Assembly (NCBI RefSeq): GCF_022829285.1 | Contig: NZ_JAKSYI010000038.1 | Span: 1-64,000, forward strand | Direction: 5' to 3' | DNA from: Methylobacterium sp. J-078 | Lineage (GTDB): Bacteria; Pseudomonadota; Alphaproteobacteria; Rhizobiales; Beijerinckiaceae | Length of the DNA stretch: 64,000 nucleotides | Part shown: piece by piece, positions 1 to 9,194 of the stretch | Layout of the letters: each line of letters starts with the position of its first letter | Position numbering within the stretch: position 1 is the stretch's first letter | The notes under the pieces: model-generated | What the model saw: only the letters and a program-made list of their open reading frames with translations | Database searches by the model: none | What the model was told of the DNA's origin: nothing | Made by a program: the position numbers and the translations under genes

Positions 1-696
1 CGCCAAGGTCTTCATCGTGGCTACCTTACCTCGAGGCCAACCGCGCGACAGCCATGGGCGCCCGCTTCCTCGCGGTGCGGGGCCGGGTGCAGCGCTCCGG
101 GTCCGTCGTGCACTTGCTGGCGGAGCGGTTGGCCTCGAACACGTCGCGCCAGACGATGACGTTGGCGATGCCGGTCTCGTCCGCGCGGATGGCGGGCAAG
201 CCAGGCGCGGACTCGCGGGTGTTTGTGACTGCCATAGTTGTCCAGGAGGACGTGGACGGGCTTAGCGGCAGGTACGGGGGTCTGGACGGGGTGGACGAGA
301 CGGATGAACGCGCCGTGGGGAGTAGGTTGCATGAAGCGGCCGAGCACGTTGCAGTCCAGTGCGTTGAGGGCCGCGAACACGGTCGAGGTGTCGTGCCGAG
401 TATAGTCGTGGGTCTGAGCGGCTCGGTGGCCTGGACCGAGGGGATGGTCGGGGCGGGTGCGCTCCAGGGCCTGGATCTGGCTCTTCTCGTCGATGGACAG
501 CACCACGGGGTGGGCGGGTCGGTGACCCGGTGGGGGCGGATGAGGGCGAGGAGGTAGTGCTTCGGGTCAGGTGGCGCCGGATGGGGGAGTTCCGCCAGGA
601 AGGACTGGATCGGGAGGGCGGGCGGGAGGTGCGAGACCCACCTTCGCGGGCGGGGTCGACGGGCAGGTCGCCATCAATCGCTACATGGCCGGGCAC
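1..696 (-). pseudogene. IS630-family transposase remnant
   Basis: The minus strand carries the DDE-domain part of an IS630-type transposase. The stretch VLSIDEKSQIQALERT, followed by THDYTRHDTSTVFAALNAL and the LDNYGSHKHPRVRAWLARHP block, is typical of this family. The reading frame changes upstream of the first block and is lost after ARHP, so no intact protein can be made, and the left part runs off the window edge. It is one of several decayed insertion sequences bordering the AT-rich glycosyltransferase island. Boundaries are approximate. Confidence 0.7.
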
Positions 697-783
697 AACC
701 GTAGCCCAAGGCCCGTCAGCTGGACTAAACCCGCCTCTGCAATCTTCGACGCCCTCAGCCGAGCTCCTGAACCATCCGTCTGA
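640..783 (+). pseudogene. C-terminal fragment of a second IS630-type transposase
   Basis: The plus strand encodes AINRYMAGHNRSPRPVSWTK followed by a tail ending PEPSV and a stop. This matches the usual IS630 C-terminus (AIxxFIxxHNxxPKPFVWTK). It runs opposite to the larger fragment on the other strand, so it comes from another copy. Bases 720-788 closely match the reverse complement of 5189-5257, another IS630 3' end facing the other way. Confidence 0.65.
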
Positions 784-858
784 GTCAGAGCACTAGGAAC
801 ATATCGATTGATATGACTGACTTATGATTTAAGCGGAGTCTTATCAGAGCCTTTGCTG

Positions 859-1300
859 ATGTGGACGACAGCGAACCGTGGTGGCTACGACCGGAACGTA
901 CTGCGGCACGAGAGCGACCTGACGGATGCGGAGGTGAACCTGAGCGCAGGAATCATCGACAGTCAGAGTGTCAAGGGCGTGGAAGAGATGGCGCTCGATC
1001 GATCTTCCCGGTTATGATACGGACAAAAAAGAGATGCACGCCTTGGTACATGGGACCGGCGTGCTGGACAGAGACGGCCAAGTCTTCGTGATCGCTACCC
1101 AGTTCGGGCTGTACCCCTTCCTGCGCAAGCTTTACACGACGCCGGATACCAAGAACCAGACTTCAAGCCGGACTGTGCCGCGCCTGCAGATGGATCCGAG
1201 TGGAGATCGTCAGGCGATCCGATGGCCCCATCAAAGGGCTTCACCGTCCTGCCCAACTGCTGCCAGCACCTCGCCAGGAAATGAAAATACCAGAGGTGAA
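859..1300 (+). pseudogene. IS5-family transposase with internal deletion and frameshifts
   Basis: The fragment opens with MWTTANRGGYDRN and DLTDAE, which resemble the N-terminus of IS5-family transposases. It then jumps directly to SAGIIDSQSVK, the conserved start of the DDE domain, so the segment between is deleted. After SQSVK the frame breaks several times. Near 1200 the last recognisable block (VEIVRRSDGPIKGL) appears, and the frame is lost again. No active transposase can be produced. Confidence 0.7.
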
Positions 1301-1468
1301 AGACCTCCGCCTTCCTTTTATTGGACTTTCGTCCATCTTATGATCCAGGATCTATATAAATCCAGAAAATTAGCCTGAAGAGATACTAAGAAGTATCCCA
1401 AGCAGAATTTTACGAATTATGGGTTCTGCAAACTCTGGGCAAAATAATATGATACAAATATAGTTTTC

Positions 1469-2413
1469 CTATAATAGATTAGGATTTGATGATATTCCAT
1501 TTAATAATCGCTGAAAGAATTTCTGAGCATAGATCAATGTAGCTATTTCTGGGATTTCGCTATTTGGAAACCTAGGAGCCATGGCAATTCTCTGATAATC
1601 TTCCTCATTTGACAAGAGAAACCGCATGTATTCAGATAATTCTTGTACCCCAGAGAATTTATCAACCTGAATAAAACACTCACTATTAATATCTTCTAAT
1701 ACACGTTCATTTCCCCAATACAACGGAATACTTGTAGAAAGCAAGGGCTCGATTAATTTTTCGGTGGTGTATCCGTCGTCCTTGGAATTTTCAAATGCTA
1801 TTGTAAAGTTGAATCCTGATAGAAATTTTGCTTTCCCTTGAAATCCTGCGGGAACGCTGTCGGATGTATTGTGTAAACTGATTCCTGGACAAACAACCTC
1901 AAAATACTCCATCATTTCCAATGCAAACTTTTCACGATGCGGCACTTGATGAGAGTACAGAAAGTTGCAATCTCGCCGGTCAGCAATCGGCGGCACTAAA
2001 TTGTCCTGCGATCTTGCAAGGTCATCTCCCGTCAATCCATTACCTCGTAAAGCAGCGACCCAGTAGGGTAATCTAAGGTGATTAGAGTGCGAGCAATACG
2101 AATGAGTGATCGCGTAATCACATAATGCCATATCCGGTAAAACGTTTTCGCCGCTCCAAAACAAATAGGCTTTACCTGGCAATCGCTCTATGGGCGGCAT
2201 TACATGAAATCGACCAACAGCATAATCTTCCGAACTTGGACCTACTCCTGGAATATCATGCCAGACACTGAACACAACAAGCTCAGCATCGGATTCAGAT
2301 GTTACCTCGACCATTTCAGAAAGAAATGGAAACAGCTGGAAGAAATAAGAAGAACTAAAGTTTGGAAAAAAATACTTGAATGCAACCTTCGTGCGTTGGG
2401 CAGGCGTTGTCAT
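1469..2413 (-). CDS. Family GT10 (fucosyltransferase-like) glycosyltransferase
   Basis: A protein of about 314 residues. The C-terminal half carries the GT10 signature: an AFENS block followed by DGYTTEKLIEPLLSTSIPLYWGN, which in known alpha-1,3/1,4-fucosyltransferases binds the GDP-sugar donor. The family transfers fucose or a related 6-deoxyhexose from GDP onto surface glycans. The ATG at 2413 is chosen because GGAG precedes it by six bases; in-frame TTG (2431) and ATG (2425) codons lie further upstream. There is no signal peptide or membrane segment, so it should be cytosolic. The gene is AT-rich, unlike the core genes of this window. The gmd-rmd operon at 11.7-13.8 kb could supply a GDP-6-deoxyhexose donor, which is an inference. 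Acceptor unknown. Confidence 0.75.
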   Translation of the reverse strand: MTTPAQRTKVAFKYFFPNFSSSYFFQLFPFLSEMVEVTSESDAELVVFSVWHDIPGVGPSSEDYAVGRFHVMPPIERLPGKAYLFWSGENVLPDMALCDYAITHSYCSHSNHLRLPYWVAALRGNGLTGDDLARSQDNLVPPIADRRDCNFLYSHQVPHREKFALEMMEYFEVVCPGISLHNTSDSVPAGFQGKAKFLSGFNFTIAFENSKDDGYTTEKLIEPLLSTSIPLYWGNERVLEDINSECFIQVDKFSGVQELSEYMRFLLSNEEDYQRIAMAPRFPNSEIPEIATLIYAQKFFQRLLNGISSNPNLL

Positions 2414-3068
2414 CTGTTTCTCCATACGCAAGCCAGGTATGTCGCCTGCAACGGTGGACCGTTGAGATAGCCGCCCTGAGCGCAGGCTGCAGCCAAAAAT
2501 TTCGCGTTAGAATACGAAAATTGAATGGCTTTTGGCCGACCTCTGGATAAGCAAGGCACCTCTTGCCAGCCAGCCTCCCAATGTCAAGACCACCTCTTAA
2601 GTTTGGTTTGCTCGGCCCAAGCGAATGAAATTCGAACGCCTGCTATTCATCATAGTCACCGCCAAGCGAGTTCCAACGTAAAAAATCGGCGCTAATATAT
2701 GTCGTTATATATGTCATTGCGAGCAGTAGGAGATCGGAAATTCCTCGTCGAATTTGAGCTGTTGGTCAGCGTAGTGTGGTTGCTTTTATATTATCCTGCC
2801 GAGTCGAATCGTAGAACGAGAGGGTGATCGATGTATTCTACGATGAAATTGATCTCTGCGGTCAGCACTGAATGCAAAATAGATCGACCTTAAATTGTCT
2901 CGAGATCGTTTCCTTTGTAGACTATTTTAGAACCACCCTAGAAATTTAGATGCATTTCATGACCGTTATAAGTATATAAATTTCGAAAGACGATCTGTTT
3001 ATCTATTTGTGACATCACGGTCACGGTCAAAAATATCTGGCAAATCTCTATGATTTGATATTTATCTA
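2414..3068. other. AT-rich intergenic region without a gene
   Basis: About 650 bases between the divergent GT10 and SGNH-like genes with no credible reading frame on either strand. A perfect inverted repeat, CAACGGT-GG-ACCGTTG, lies at 2449-2464, some 36 bases upstream of the GT10 start, where an operator could sit. The remainder is AT-rich with no recognisable insertion sequence or RNA. Confidence 0.5.
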
Positions 3069-3098
3069 TTGACTAAATCAATTTTATATGAGTATACT
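3069..3098 (+). promoter_or_regulatory. Candidate sigma-70 promoter
   Basis: TTGACT at 3069-3074 and TATACT at 3093-3098 are separated by 18 bases, a good match to a housekeeping promoter. It would start transcription about 45 bases before the ATG at 3152 and drive the SGNH-like and GSCFA genes. Such a consensus-like promoter is unusual in a high-GC alphaproteobacterium and fits foreign origin of this block. Confidence 0.45.
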
Positions 3099-3151
3099 AC
3101 AGTAGTTGTAGTACGTATAGCAGCGCACACATCCTCACTATAGGCGAAACC

Positions 3152-3892
3152 ATGAGTAAGATGATTACAATATGGGGGCACAGTCACATAGCAGCTATTT
3201 CTGCAGCATTGCAGTTAGTTGATCAGAAAAACCTTCGCTTACAATACCGGATTAAGAGTGGATTTGATTTCCGTTCTGATGGCTGGATTGTAGAACCAAT
3301 TGATGGAAATTTCGAGACATATTGGTTAAATACAGAAATCGCGCAATGGCTTCGTAATAACGTAAATGAGGGTATCTTGGTCATTCAGATATCTGGAAGC
3401 GATTATCTTCCTTACGGAATTAGTGCGGCGCAGGCATTCGACGTCATTCTACCATTCGATAAGACAATTGATCAGTTGCCTAGTCTAACAATGATTCCGT
3501 ATTTAGAATTAAAAAGCAAAATTAAAAATGTAATCCGGCATATCTTGCTTGGTATCCCACTTATTAAACAAGAAATTAACGTGCCGGTTATTTATTTAGA
3601 AACTCCGCCTCCAATCGGAGACAATGAATATATTCGGGCACACCCTAGCTGGGCTGCAGGGCTTATGAACGAGGGTATCGCAGATCCTCTTGTTCGTTAC
3701 AAGCTCTGGCGCATACATTCTCAGTTGATCCAAGAAGCATGCGAAAAACATGGAGTCAGATTTATCTCGTTGCCTTCATCAGTTCTTGACGAGAGAGGAT
3801 TTCTACACCCGTCTGCATACGACGGCGATGTGATGCATGCCAATGCATGGTATGGACACCAATTACTATCCCATCTTGATAGTGTTTTATAG
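3152..3892 (+). CDS. SGNH-hydrolase-like protein of unknown function
   Basis: A 246-aa protein without signal peptide or membrane segment. It starts with a short strand followed by GHSHI and contains an ISGSDYLPYG block. Near the C-terminus is DGDVMHANAWYG, whose Asp-x-x-His spacing is like the last catalytic block of SGNH/GDSL esterases. This suggests an SGNH-type fold, as in acyl-esterases that modify polysaccharides, but the nucleophile block is degenerate and the assignment is tentative. It precedes the GSCFA gene by about 95 bases in the same orientation, a family thought to be related to SGNH hydrolases. The gene is AT-rich. Confidence 0.5.
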   Translation: MSKMITIWGHSHIAAISAALQLVDQKNLRLQYRIKSGFDFRSDGWIVEPIDGNFETYWLNTEIAQWLRNNVNEGILVIQISGSDYLPYGISAAQAFDVILPFDKTIDQLPSLTMIPYLELKSKIKNVIRHILLGIPLIKQEINVPVIYLETPPPIGDNEYIRAHPSWAAGLMNEGIADPLVRYKLWRIHSQLIQEACEKHGVRFISLPSSVLDERGFLHPSAYDGDVMHANAWYGHQLLSHLDSVL

Positions 3893-3986
3893 TAATTCTT
3901 TGAAAATTACTATTCTAACTTGTTACATAAACATTGCTGAAATCGGTGATGTAGAATCTCTATAGATTAGAAAAAGGAGTAGTCAA

Positions 3987-5075
3987 TTGTCTCATCCATT
4001 CAAGAAGGCACCGGACCGTAGTTTTTGGTCGCGCGCCGTCTCAGGACGTAGACTTGGTCCGAAGGATGATATCTCAAGAAGTTCGTTTAAAATTGCCCCA
4101 TCAGATCGTGTCGCTACTGCTGGGAGTTGTTTCGCACAGCACGTCTCTCGATATCTTTCGACAATCGGTATTCAGCCATTTAGAACTGAAAGGCCACACC
4201 AATTAGTGGCAGACCAAGCTGATAGTTATCTTTACAACGTCTATCCTGCACGATTTGGAAACATTTATACTGCTCGGCAGTTAAAACAGTTATTGTTGAG
4301 GGCTTATGGTAATTTTAAGCCTGCCGAAAATATCTGGGTTAGTCCTGCTGGTCTTTATACTGACCCTTACCGACCGGGAATTCCAGAGGGATTTACAAGC
4401 GAAGAAGAGCTTTTACGAGATCAAGAACAGCATTTTCGATCCGTTCGAAAGATGTTTGAAGATCTTAACGTATTCGTTTTTACTTTGGGACTAACTGAGG
4501 GATGGATCTCACGAAAAGATGGAGCATGTTTCCCGTCTTGCCCTGGTACTATGGCCGGCCAGTTTAACGAAGACGAGCATGCCTTTATCAACTTTAGCGT
4601 AATAGAGGTTATCGAAGATCTTAAAGATTTCATTGACCGACTAAGAGATATAAATCCGGAGTGTCGCATTATTCTGACGGTTTCACCAGTGGCCCTGGTT
4701 GCAACTGCTACCGGCGAGCATGTTCTTGTCGCCAATACTTACTCGAAATCTGTGCTTCGCGTTGCCGCGCAGGAAATCTGTTTAAAATATAACCGAGTCG
4801 ATTATTTTCCTTCTTTTGAAATCATAAATAATCCTTCAGCGCGTGGAGCTTATTTTACATCCGACAGCCGAGGAGTTACTGATGAAGGCGTGGCAGTTGT
4901 TATGTCCACGTTTAGTCACAGCTATGGTTTAGACTCAATCGACTTACCCCTACAAGAAGTACCATTTGGGAGCGATGCCATCAAGGCCCAAGACGAAATC
5001 GCGGAGGCCTCTCTTCAGATGAATATTGTTTGTGAGGAACTCAATAACGACTCCAATTTTGACTCAAAACCATAA
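3987..5075 (+). CDS. GSCFA-domain protein
   Basis: A 362-aa protein with the defining motif ATAGSCFAQHVSRYL near residue 45, which places it in the GSCFA family (SGNH-like fold, function not established, often found in polysaccharide clusters). The middle carries FTLGLTEGW, and SYSKSVLR lies near residue 250, both common in this family. Translation starts at a TTG; AAAAAGGAG ends seven bases before it and no ATG fits better. It lies downstream of the SGNH-like gene and both are AT-rich. A joint role in esterification or de-esterification of a glycan is an inference. The family assignment is confident, the substrate is not known. Confidence 0.75.
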   Translation: MSHPFKKAPDRSFWSRAVSGRRLGPKDDISRSSFKIAPSDRVATAGSCFAQHVSRYLSTIGIQPFRTERPHQLVADQADSYLYNVYPARFGNIYTARQLKQLLLRAYGNFKPAENIWVSPAGLYTDPYRPGIPEGFTSEEELLRDQEQHFRSVRKMFEDLNVFVFTLGLTEGWISRKDGACFPSCPGTMAGQFNEDEHAFINFSVIEVIEDLKDFIDRLRDINPECRIILTVSPVALVATATGEHVLVANTYSKSVLRVAAQEICLKYNRVDYFPSFEIINNPSARGAYFTSDSRGVTDEGVAVVMSTFSHSYGLDSIDLPLQEVPFGSDAIKAQDEIAEASLQMNIVCEELNNDSNFDSKP

Positions 5076-5159
5076 TAACAAGAGTTTTTATGTCGATATG
5101 TATCTATGTACAAATGATTGTTGAAAAACGACTCCGCTTGCACCAGTGACCTTGCACCA

Positions 5160-5445
5160 TGGATTCCCCTGGTTGCGAAGCGAGGGCGCTGACTCAGACG
5201 GATGATTCAGGGGTACGGTTGAGGGCGTCGAGGATCGCGGCGGCGGGTTTGGTCCAGAGGAAGAGTCGGGCGCTGCGGCGTTTGATGGCAGACCGAAAGT
5301 CGGTGTCCGCCGGCCCGCGGTCTGGCGCTGGCCGCAGCGCTTTGCCGAGCCACTTTCTGCACGTTCAGGCGCTCGGCCCAAGGCAGGACGATCCGAATGG
5401 ACAGGCTGTGCTTGAGAGGGTGGGATCGGTCAGCACCGATCCCAG
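5160..5445 (-). pseudogene. Internally deleted IS630-type copy
   Basis: On the minus strand an N-terminus-like stretch (SIRIVLPWAERLNVQKVARQ) is joined within about 60 codons to a C-terminal tail containing LFLWTKPAAAILDAL and ending PESSV plus stop. This is what remains when the middle of an IS630 transposase is removed. The last 69 bases (reverse complement of 5189-5257) are nearly the same as 720-788 on the plus strand. Frameshifts break the rest. Confidence 0.55.
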
Positions 5446-5479
5446 AGCTGTGACGGCCGGGCGTCATCGCAGCGGACAC

Positions 5480-5690
5480 AACCCCTCCGGTCGGGTCAGT
5501 GCAAGAGCGAACGTTTTCGGCCCGATCTACGTGAGCAATCCTGCTCCGGGCTGCTTAGGCAAAGGCTCGAATTCTCCGGCGAAGCCTGTATGGTCGCTTC
5601 AGCGCAGACCAGTTGGACGATCTGACTACGGGTTTTGGATCAATAGGGTGGATCTCTGGGACATCGTAAGCTCCTTGGGGGGAACGCACG
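5480..5690 (-). pseudogene. Possible IS3-family OrfA remnant
   Basis: Minus-strand translation in shifting frames gives RSQIVQLVCAE and then GEFEPLPKQ, which resemble the helix-turn-helix part of an IS3-group OrfA (typically ...QIVQLVRAG...AREFEPSAQ...). The frame is broken several times, no start is present and the match is short, so this is only a suggestion. The surrounding 5446-5919 contains no other supported gene. Confidence 0.3.
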
Positions 5691-5919
5691 AAGGGCACTA
5701 CGAAAGTTAGATGGCATCGGTACTCATGACAGCCTCGCACGAGGCCAAACCCTTCATGCCCCCTCTCGCCCCGCGGAAGATTTGCTGTCCACGAGCCTGG
5801 GCCATTCCCTGATGTGTTCGGACATTCTTTCTGCAGAAATGCCCTCAATTTGCATACCTCCCTAAAATATAATAATCTTGGCAAATATAAATCACAGTAT
5901 TTCAGGGAAGGATTTGCCT

Positions 5920-7698
5920 ATGAGTATCGATAACAAAACCAATAGGTATCAAATCGTATCTGAATTATATAAATCTATCCTTTTTCGAGTTCCCGATCAA
6001 AACGAGATTGAACCGCATGTTGCGTTTCTAGATCAGGGGGGAGATTTCTATGAGCTATTTACGTCTATTTTTTACAGTATCGAAGCCGACAATGTCCGCA
6101 ATAGTCCTGTCCATAGGACAAGTTTCGGTCCTCGCGACTTTATCACATTGCTTTACGAAGCAAAACTTGGAAGATGTCCAAGCGAACAAGAACTTGAATC
6201 TTGGCTCGATTCGGAAGGGAACGGTGATAAATTTACAAGCCTATATGACGCGATTTCTCGAAGCTCGGAAGCTGTAATATTTGCGAAAAGCAAAGACAAT
6301 ACCAATTTTATTACTTGCGGTGAGTCCTCTTCTGTTCATGAAGATATGTCGCAAGCAATAAAGAATTTGTATGTCGGCATTCTTAAAAGAACTCCAAAAA
6401 TTGACGAAGTAAGTGCTTGGGCTAAAGCTATTGATAATGGTATGTCTATCGCCGATGTCATTTCAGAGCTCGTTCATTCCGATGAGGTTAAAATAAATCA
6501 GCAAACAAATTCGCTTCTGGATTTTCTATCCGATGGTGTTTTCATACAGAATGTTTATGAGATAATACTGGGTCGCGGAATAAGTAGCTTGGAACTGTCT
6601 ATTCTAGAACAGAAAATCAGAGCACATGAAATCTCAAGAGACCAGATTGTTAAAAATTGTTTCCTCGAGAAATACAATATTGAAGCTACCAAAGCTCCCT
6701 ACAACAACCCAAACGAAGTCACAATCCTTGGATCAAGGAGGACATCAAATCTTTCTGATTGGAATTCTCGCAAATCAAATGATTTAGAACAAAAATTCGA
6801 GCCCAATTATAATTGTCTCCCACTCAAAGCAAATATAAATCCTCGCGTCAGCGTGATAGTAAGTATGTATAATGGCTTACCATACATGGAAAGCTTTTTG
6901 AACAATATGTTAAGTCAGACCATATTCGAAGAATGCGAGATCATCATTATCGACGCGTGCTCACCTCAAGGAGAGTACGATAGTTTCCATCACATAATAG
7001 AGAAGCATAAAAACATCAAATATAACAGATTGAAATCACGAATTGGTATTTATGAGGCTTGGAATATAGGGATCGATATCGCGACTGCACCTTATATCAC
7101 AAATGCAAACTTGGATGACCAAAGACATTCAAAGTCATTTCAAATCCAAGCGTCGATACTTGATAATATCCCGTTCGTAGACGTTGTATATCAGGATTTC
7201 TACTATACTTTTGAGCCTAATATAGATTTCAGGACAATTGCTAGGATTGGAATCAAGAGTCATCTTCCGATCATATCGAAAAACAACATCATGTCATTCA
7301 ATTCACCTCATAATGCGCCTATGTGGCGACGCAATATCCATTTTGACATCGGAATGTTCGATGCGTCGTTCAAGTCCGCGGGAGATTATGATTTCTGGAT
7401 CAGATGCCTCAACGCTGGTAAGACGTTCTATAAGATCAATGATCCTCACGTCGCTTATTACGTAAATCCTCTCGGGCTTTCTACCAGTCCAGATACCGTT
7501 GGCGTCAAAGAAGCAAATGTGATAAGCAAAAGAATGAATAAGCTTATTACATCTGAATATCAGACAATGCCGATAGAAGATTTTATCAAAATCCTTTCGA
7601 GAATTTCTGGTTTTGAATTAGATGGATATTCACGGGCTGATCAAAGATATAATTACGCACAAAATGTTATATCTAAGCTTTCGACGAAGTTAAAATGA
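5920..7698 (+). CDS. DUF4214-repeat / family 2 glycosyltransferase fusion
   Basis: A protein of about 592 residues in two parts. The first 270 residues hold about four short repeats of the type LYxxILxRxPxxxEx...W, as in DUF4214 modules. These are known from S-layer-like and secreted proteins and occasionally from glycosyltransferases. From about residue 305 a GT2 domain begins (RVSVIVSMYNGLPYMESFL), with a degenerate DXD (NANLDDQR) and the acceptor-side block SAGDYDFWIRCL. The ATG at 5920 is preferred because AGGGAAGGA ends about seven bases before it; an in-frame TTG lies at 5878. It is followed after 13 bases by a GT4 gene, so the two are probably cotranscribed. AT-rich. Likely cytosolic and acting on a surface glycan; sugar unknown. 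Confidence 0.75.
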   Translation: MSIDNKTNRYQIVSELYKSILFRVPDQNEIEPHVAFLDQGGDFYELFTSIFYSIEADNVRNSPVHRTSFGPRDFITLLYEAKLGRCPSEQELESWLDSEGNGDKFTSLYDAISRSSEAVIFAKSKDNTNFITCGESSSVHEDMSQAIKNLYVGILKRTPKIDEVSAWAKAIDNGMSIADVISELVHSDEVKINQQTNSLLDFLSDGVFIQNVYEIILGRGISSLELSILEQKIRAHEISRDQIVKNCFLEKYNIEATKAPYNNPNEVTILGSRRTSNLSDWNSRKSNDLEQKFEPNYNCLPLKANINPRVSVIVSMYNGLPYMESFLNNMLSQTIFEECEIIIIDACSPQGEYDSFHHIIEKHKNIKYNRLKSRIGIYEAWNIGIDIATAPYITNANLDDQRHSKSFQIQASILDNIPFVDVVYQDFYYTFEPNIDFRTIARIGIKSHLPIISKNNIMSFNSPHNAPMWRRNIHFDIGMFDASFKSAGDYDFWIRCLNAGKTFYKINDPHVAYYVNPLGLSTSPDTVGVKEANVISKRMNKLITSEYQTMPIEDFIKILSRISGFELDGYSRADQRYNYAQNVISKLSTKLK

Positions 7699-7711
7699 AC
7701 AGGAATTGCGA

Positions 7712-8872
7712 ATGATTTTGGTTGTCGACGGGATTGCCTTCCAGTTGGGACATGGAGCCATTGTACGTCTCTGGCAATCACTGCTTCATGACCTTCAGTA
7801 TAAAAAGGATTTAAAGATTATCGCGCTTGACCGAGGTAATTTACCGAAACTAGATAATGTCTTTGTGATACCTTTCCCGTCTTATACGCACACGATGACA
7901 GCAAATGACTCGATTTTGATACAAAAAATATGCGACCTGTATGAAGCAGATATGTTTGTTTCAACTTATTATACATCTCCGTTGACAACGCCGTCAGTCC
8001 TGAATTTGTATGATATATCGTCTGAAATATTTCAATTTGATTCGGATTACCGTATCTGGATGGAAAAGACTGTAGCCATTACTTGTGCTCAGCGATATAT
8101 CTGCATATCTAAAGGTACAAAAGATGATCTACTAAATTCTTATCCGGCAATCGATGCGTCCAAGGTCACATATTCATATTATAGACCTGACATCGATGAT
8201 TTCTACTGCAACAACAGCAATGGTTTGCATCTATTTTCAAATAATAAGACCGAAAAAAGCTATATCTTAATAAACGAACTGATCATCAATCAAAAATCTC
8301 CAATTTTCTATAAAAAATTCTTTGAGGTAATTTCGCACTTGAAGAATTTTGATTTTGACATCATTTGTTGTAATTCAGGCTTGCAGCAAATCGTCGAAGC
8401 AAAAGGACTTTTTGAGACGGATACAAATATCAAATTTGTTACTTGTTCAAATAAGGAGCTTGGCGATTATTATAGGGGTGCGTTTGCACTGCTTTGCCAT
8501 GCCCCATCCGAAGATTATGCTATTTCTATTATTGAAGCTATGGCTTGTGGGTGCCCAATCATATCTTCCGACGCTAGATATATCTCCGAAATTTGCGGAG
8601 ACGCTGCATATTATCTATCGGATCTTAGCAACAAAGAAATCGAAATCGCTATTCATCGATTGAATGATGAAAAAACGCGTTCCGCAATGAAGAGTTCGGG
8701 TTTGATACAGGCACACAAATTCCGAAATGTGGATTTGTCCGACGCATTGATTTCGTTGTTAAATTCCGGACTCATAGACTCTCAAAATGAAAGTAATATC
8801 GAATTCAGGAGTATTTTTTCATCGCTCAGAATTATCCAAAGCGATGTCGATACAGACGTATTTGTTGAATAA
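7712..8872 (+). CDS. Family 4 (GT-B) glycosyltransferase
   Basis: A protein of about 386 residues with a GT-B fold. The C-terminal domain contains the EX7E motif EDYAISIIE followed by AMACGCPIISSDA, the nucleotide-sugar site of GT4 enzymes, then the ISEICGDAAYYL stretch usual in this family. The ATG at 7712 follows AGGA by seven bases; the TTG two codons upstream overlaps that site and is less likely. It lies 13 bases after the DUF4214-GT2 gene on the same strand. AT-rich like its neighbours, and the last gene before the base composition changes sharply. Donor and acceptor cannot be told from the sequence. Confidence 0.8.
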   Translation: MILVVDGIAFQLGHGAIVRLWQSLLHDLQYKKDLKIIALDRGNLPKLDNVFVIPFPSYTHTMTANDSILIQKICDLYEADMFVSTYYTSPLTTPSVLNLYDISSEIFQFDSDYRIWMEKTVAITCAQRYICISKGTKDDLLNSYPAIDASKVTYSYYRPDIDDFYCNNSNGLHLFSNNKTEKSYILINELIINQKSPIFYKKFFEVISHLKNFDFDIICCNSGLQQIVEAKGLFETDTNIKFVTCSNKELGDYYRGAFALLCHAPSEDYAISIIEAMACGCPIISSDARYISEICGDAAYYLSDLSNKEIEIAIHRLNDEKTRSAMKSSGLIQAHKFRNVDLSDALISLLNSGLIDSQNESNIEFRSIFSSLRIIQSDVDTDVFVE

Positions 8873-9194
8873 TGTCATTTGACGGCCATTGTCTCATCCC
8901 TCCAGGCCGAGGCAATGACCACGGCGCTGATGGAAAGCTTTCACGCCGCAGGCAGCAGGGTCACCGGAAGCCGCACCTGCGTGCGCGGTGCTTCTCCCTC
9001 CCGACCGAGCAGCCGGAATCGTCCGCCTGCGGCGCGAACTCGAGGGGCCGGATCGCGGCAGCCGCTCCATCACCCCCGGGCACGCCGAACGGAACGCGAG
9101 TTGAACACCGGTCCGTGAAATCGGCGGAGGATCACATCGTAACCCGACAAACCGATGGAGAGGGCTCGTATGACATGGCCTCTCCACCGAAGGC
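8873..9194. other. Composition boundary without a gene
   Basis: The AT-rich block ends just after 8872 and GC-rich sequence begins within a few tens of bases. No frame on either strand resembles a known protein. It separates two converging transcription units (GT4 from the left, the gmd operon from the right) and probably marks a recombination joint. Confidence 0.45.
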
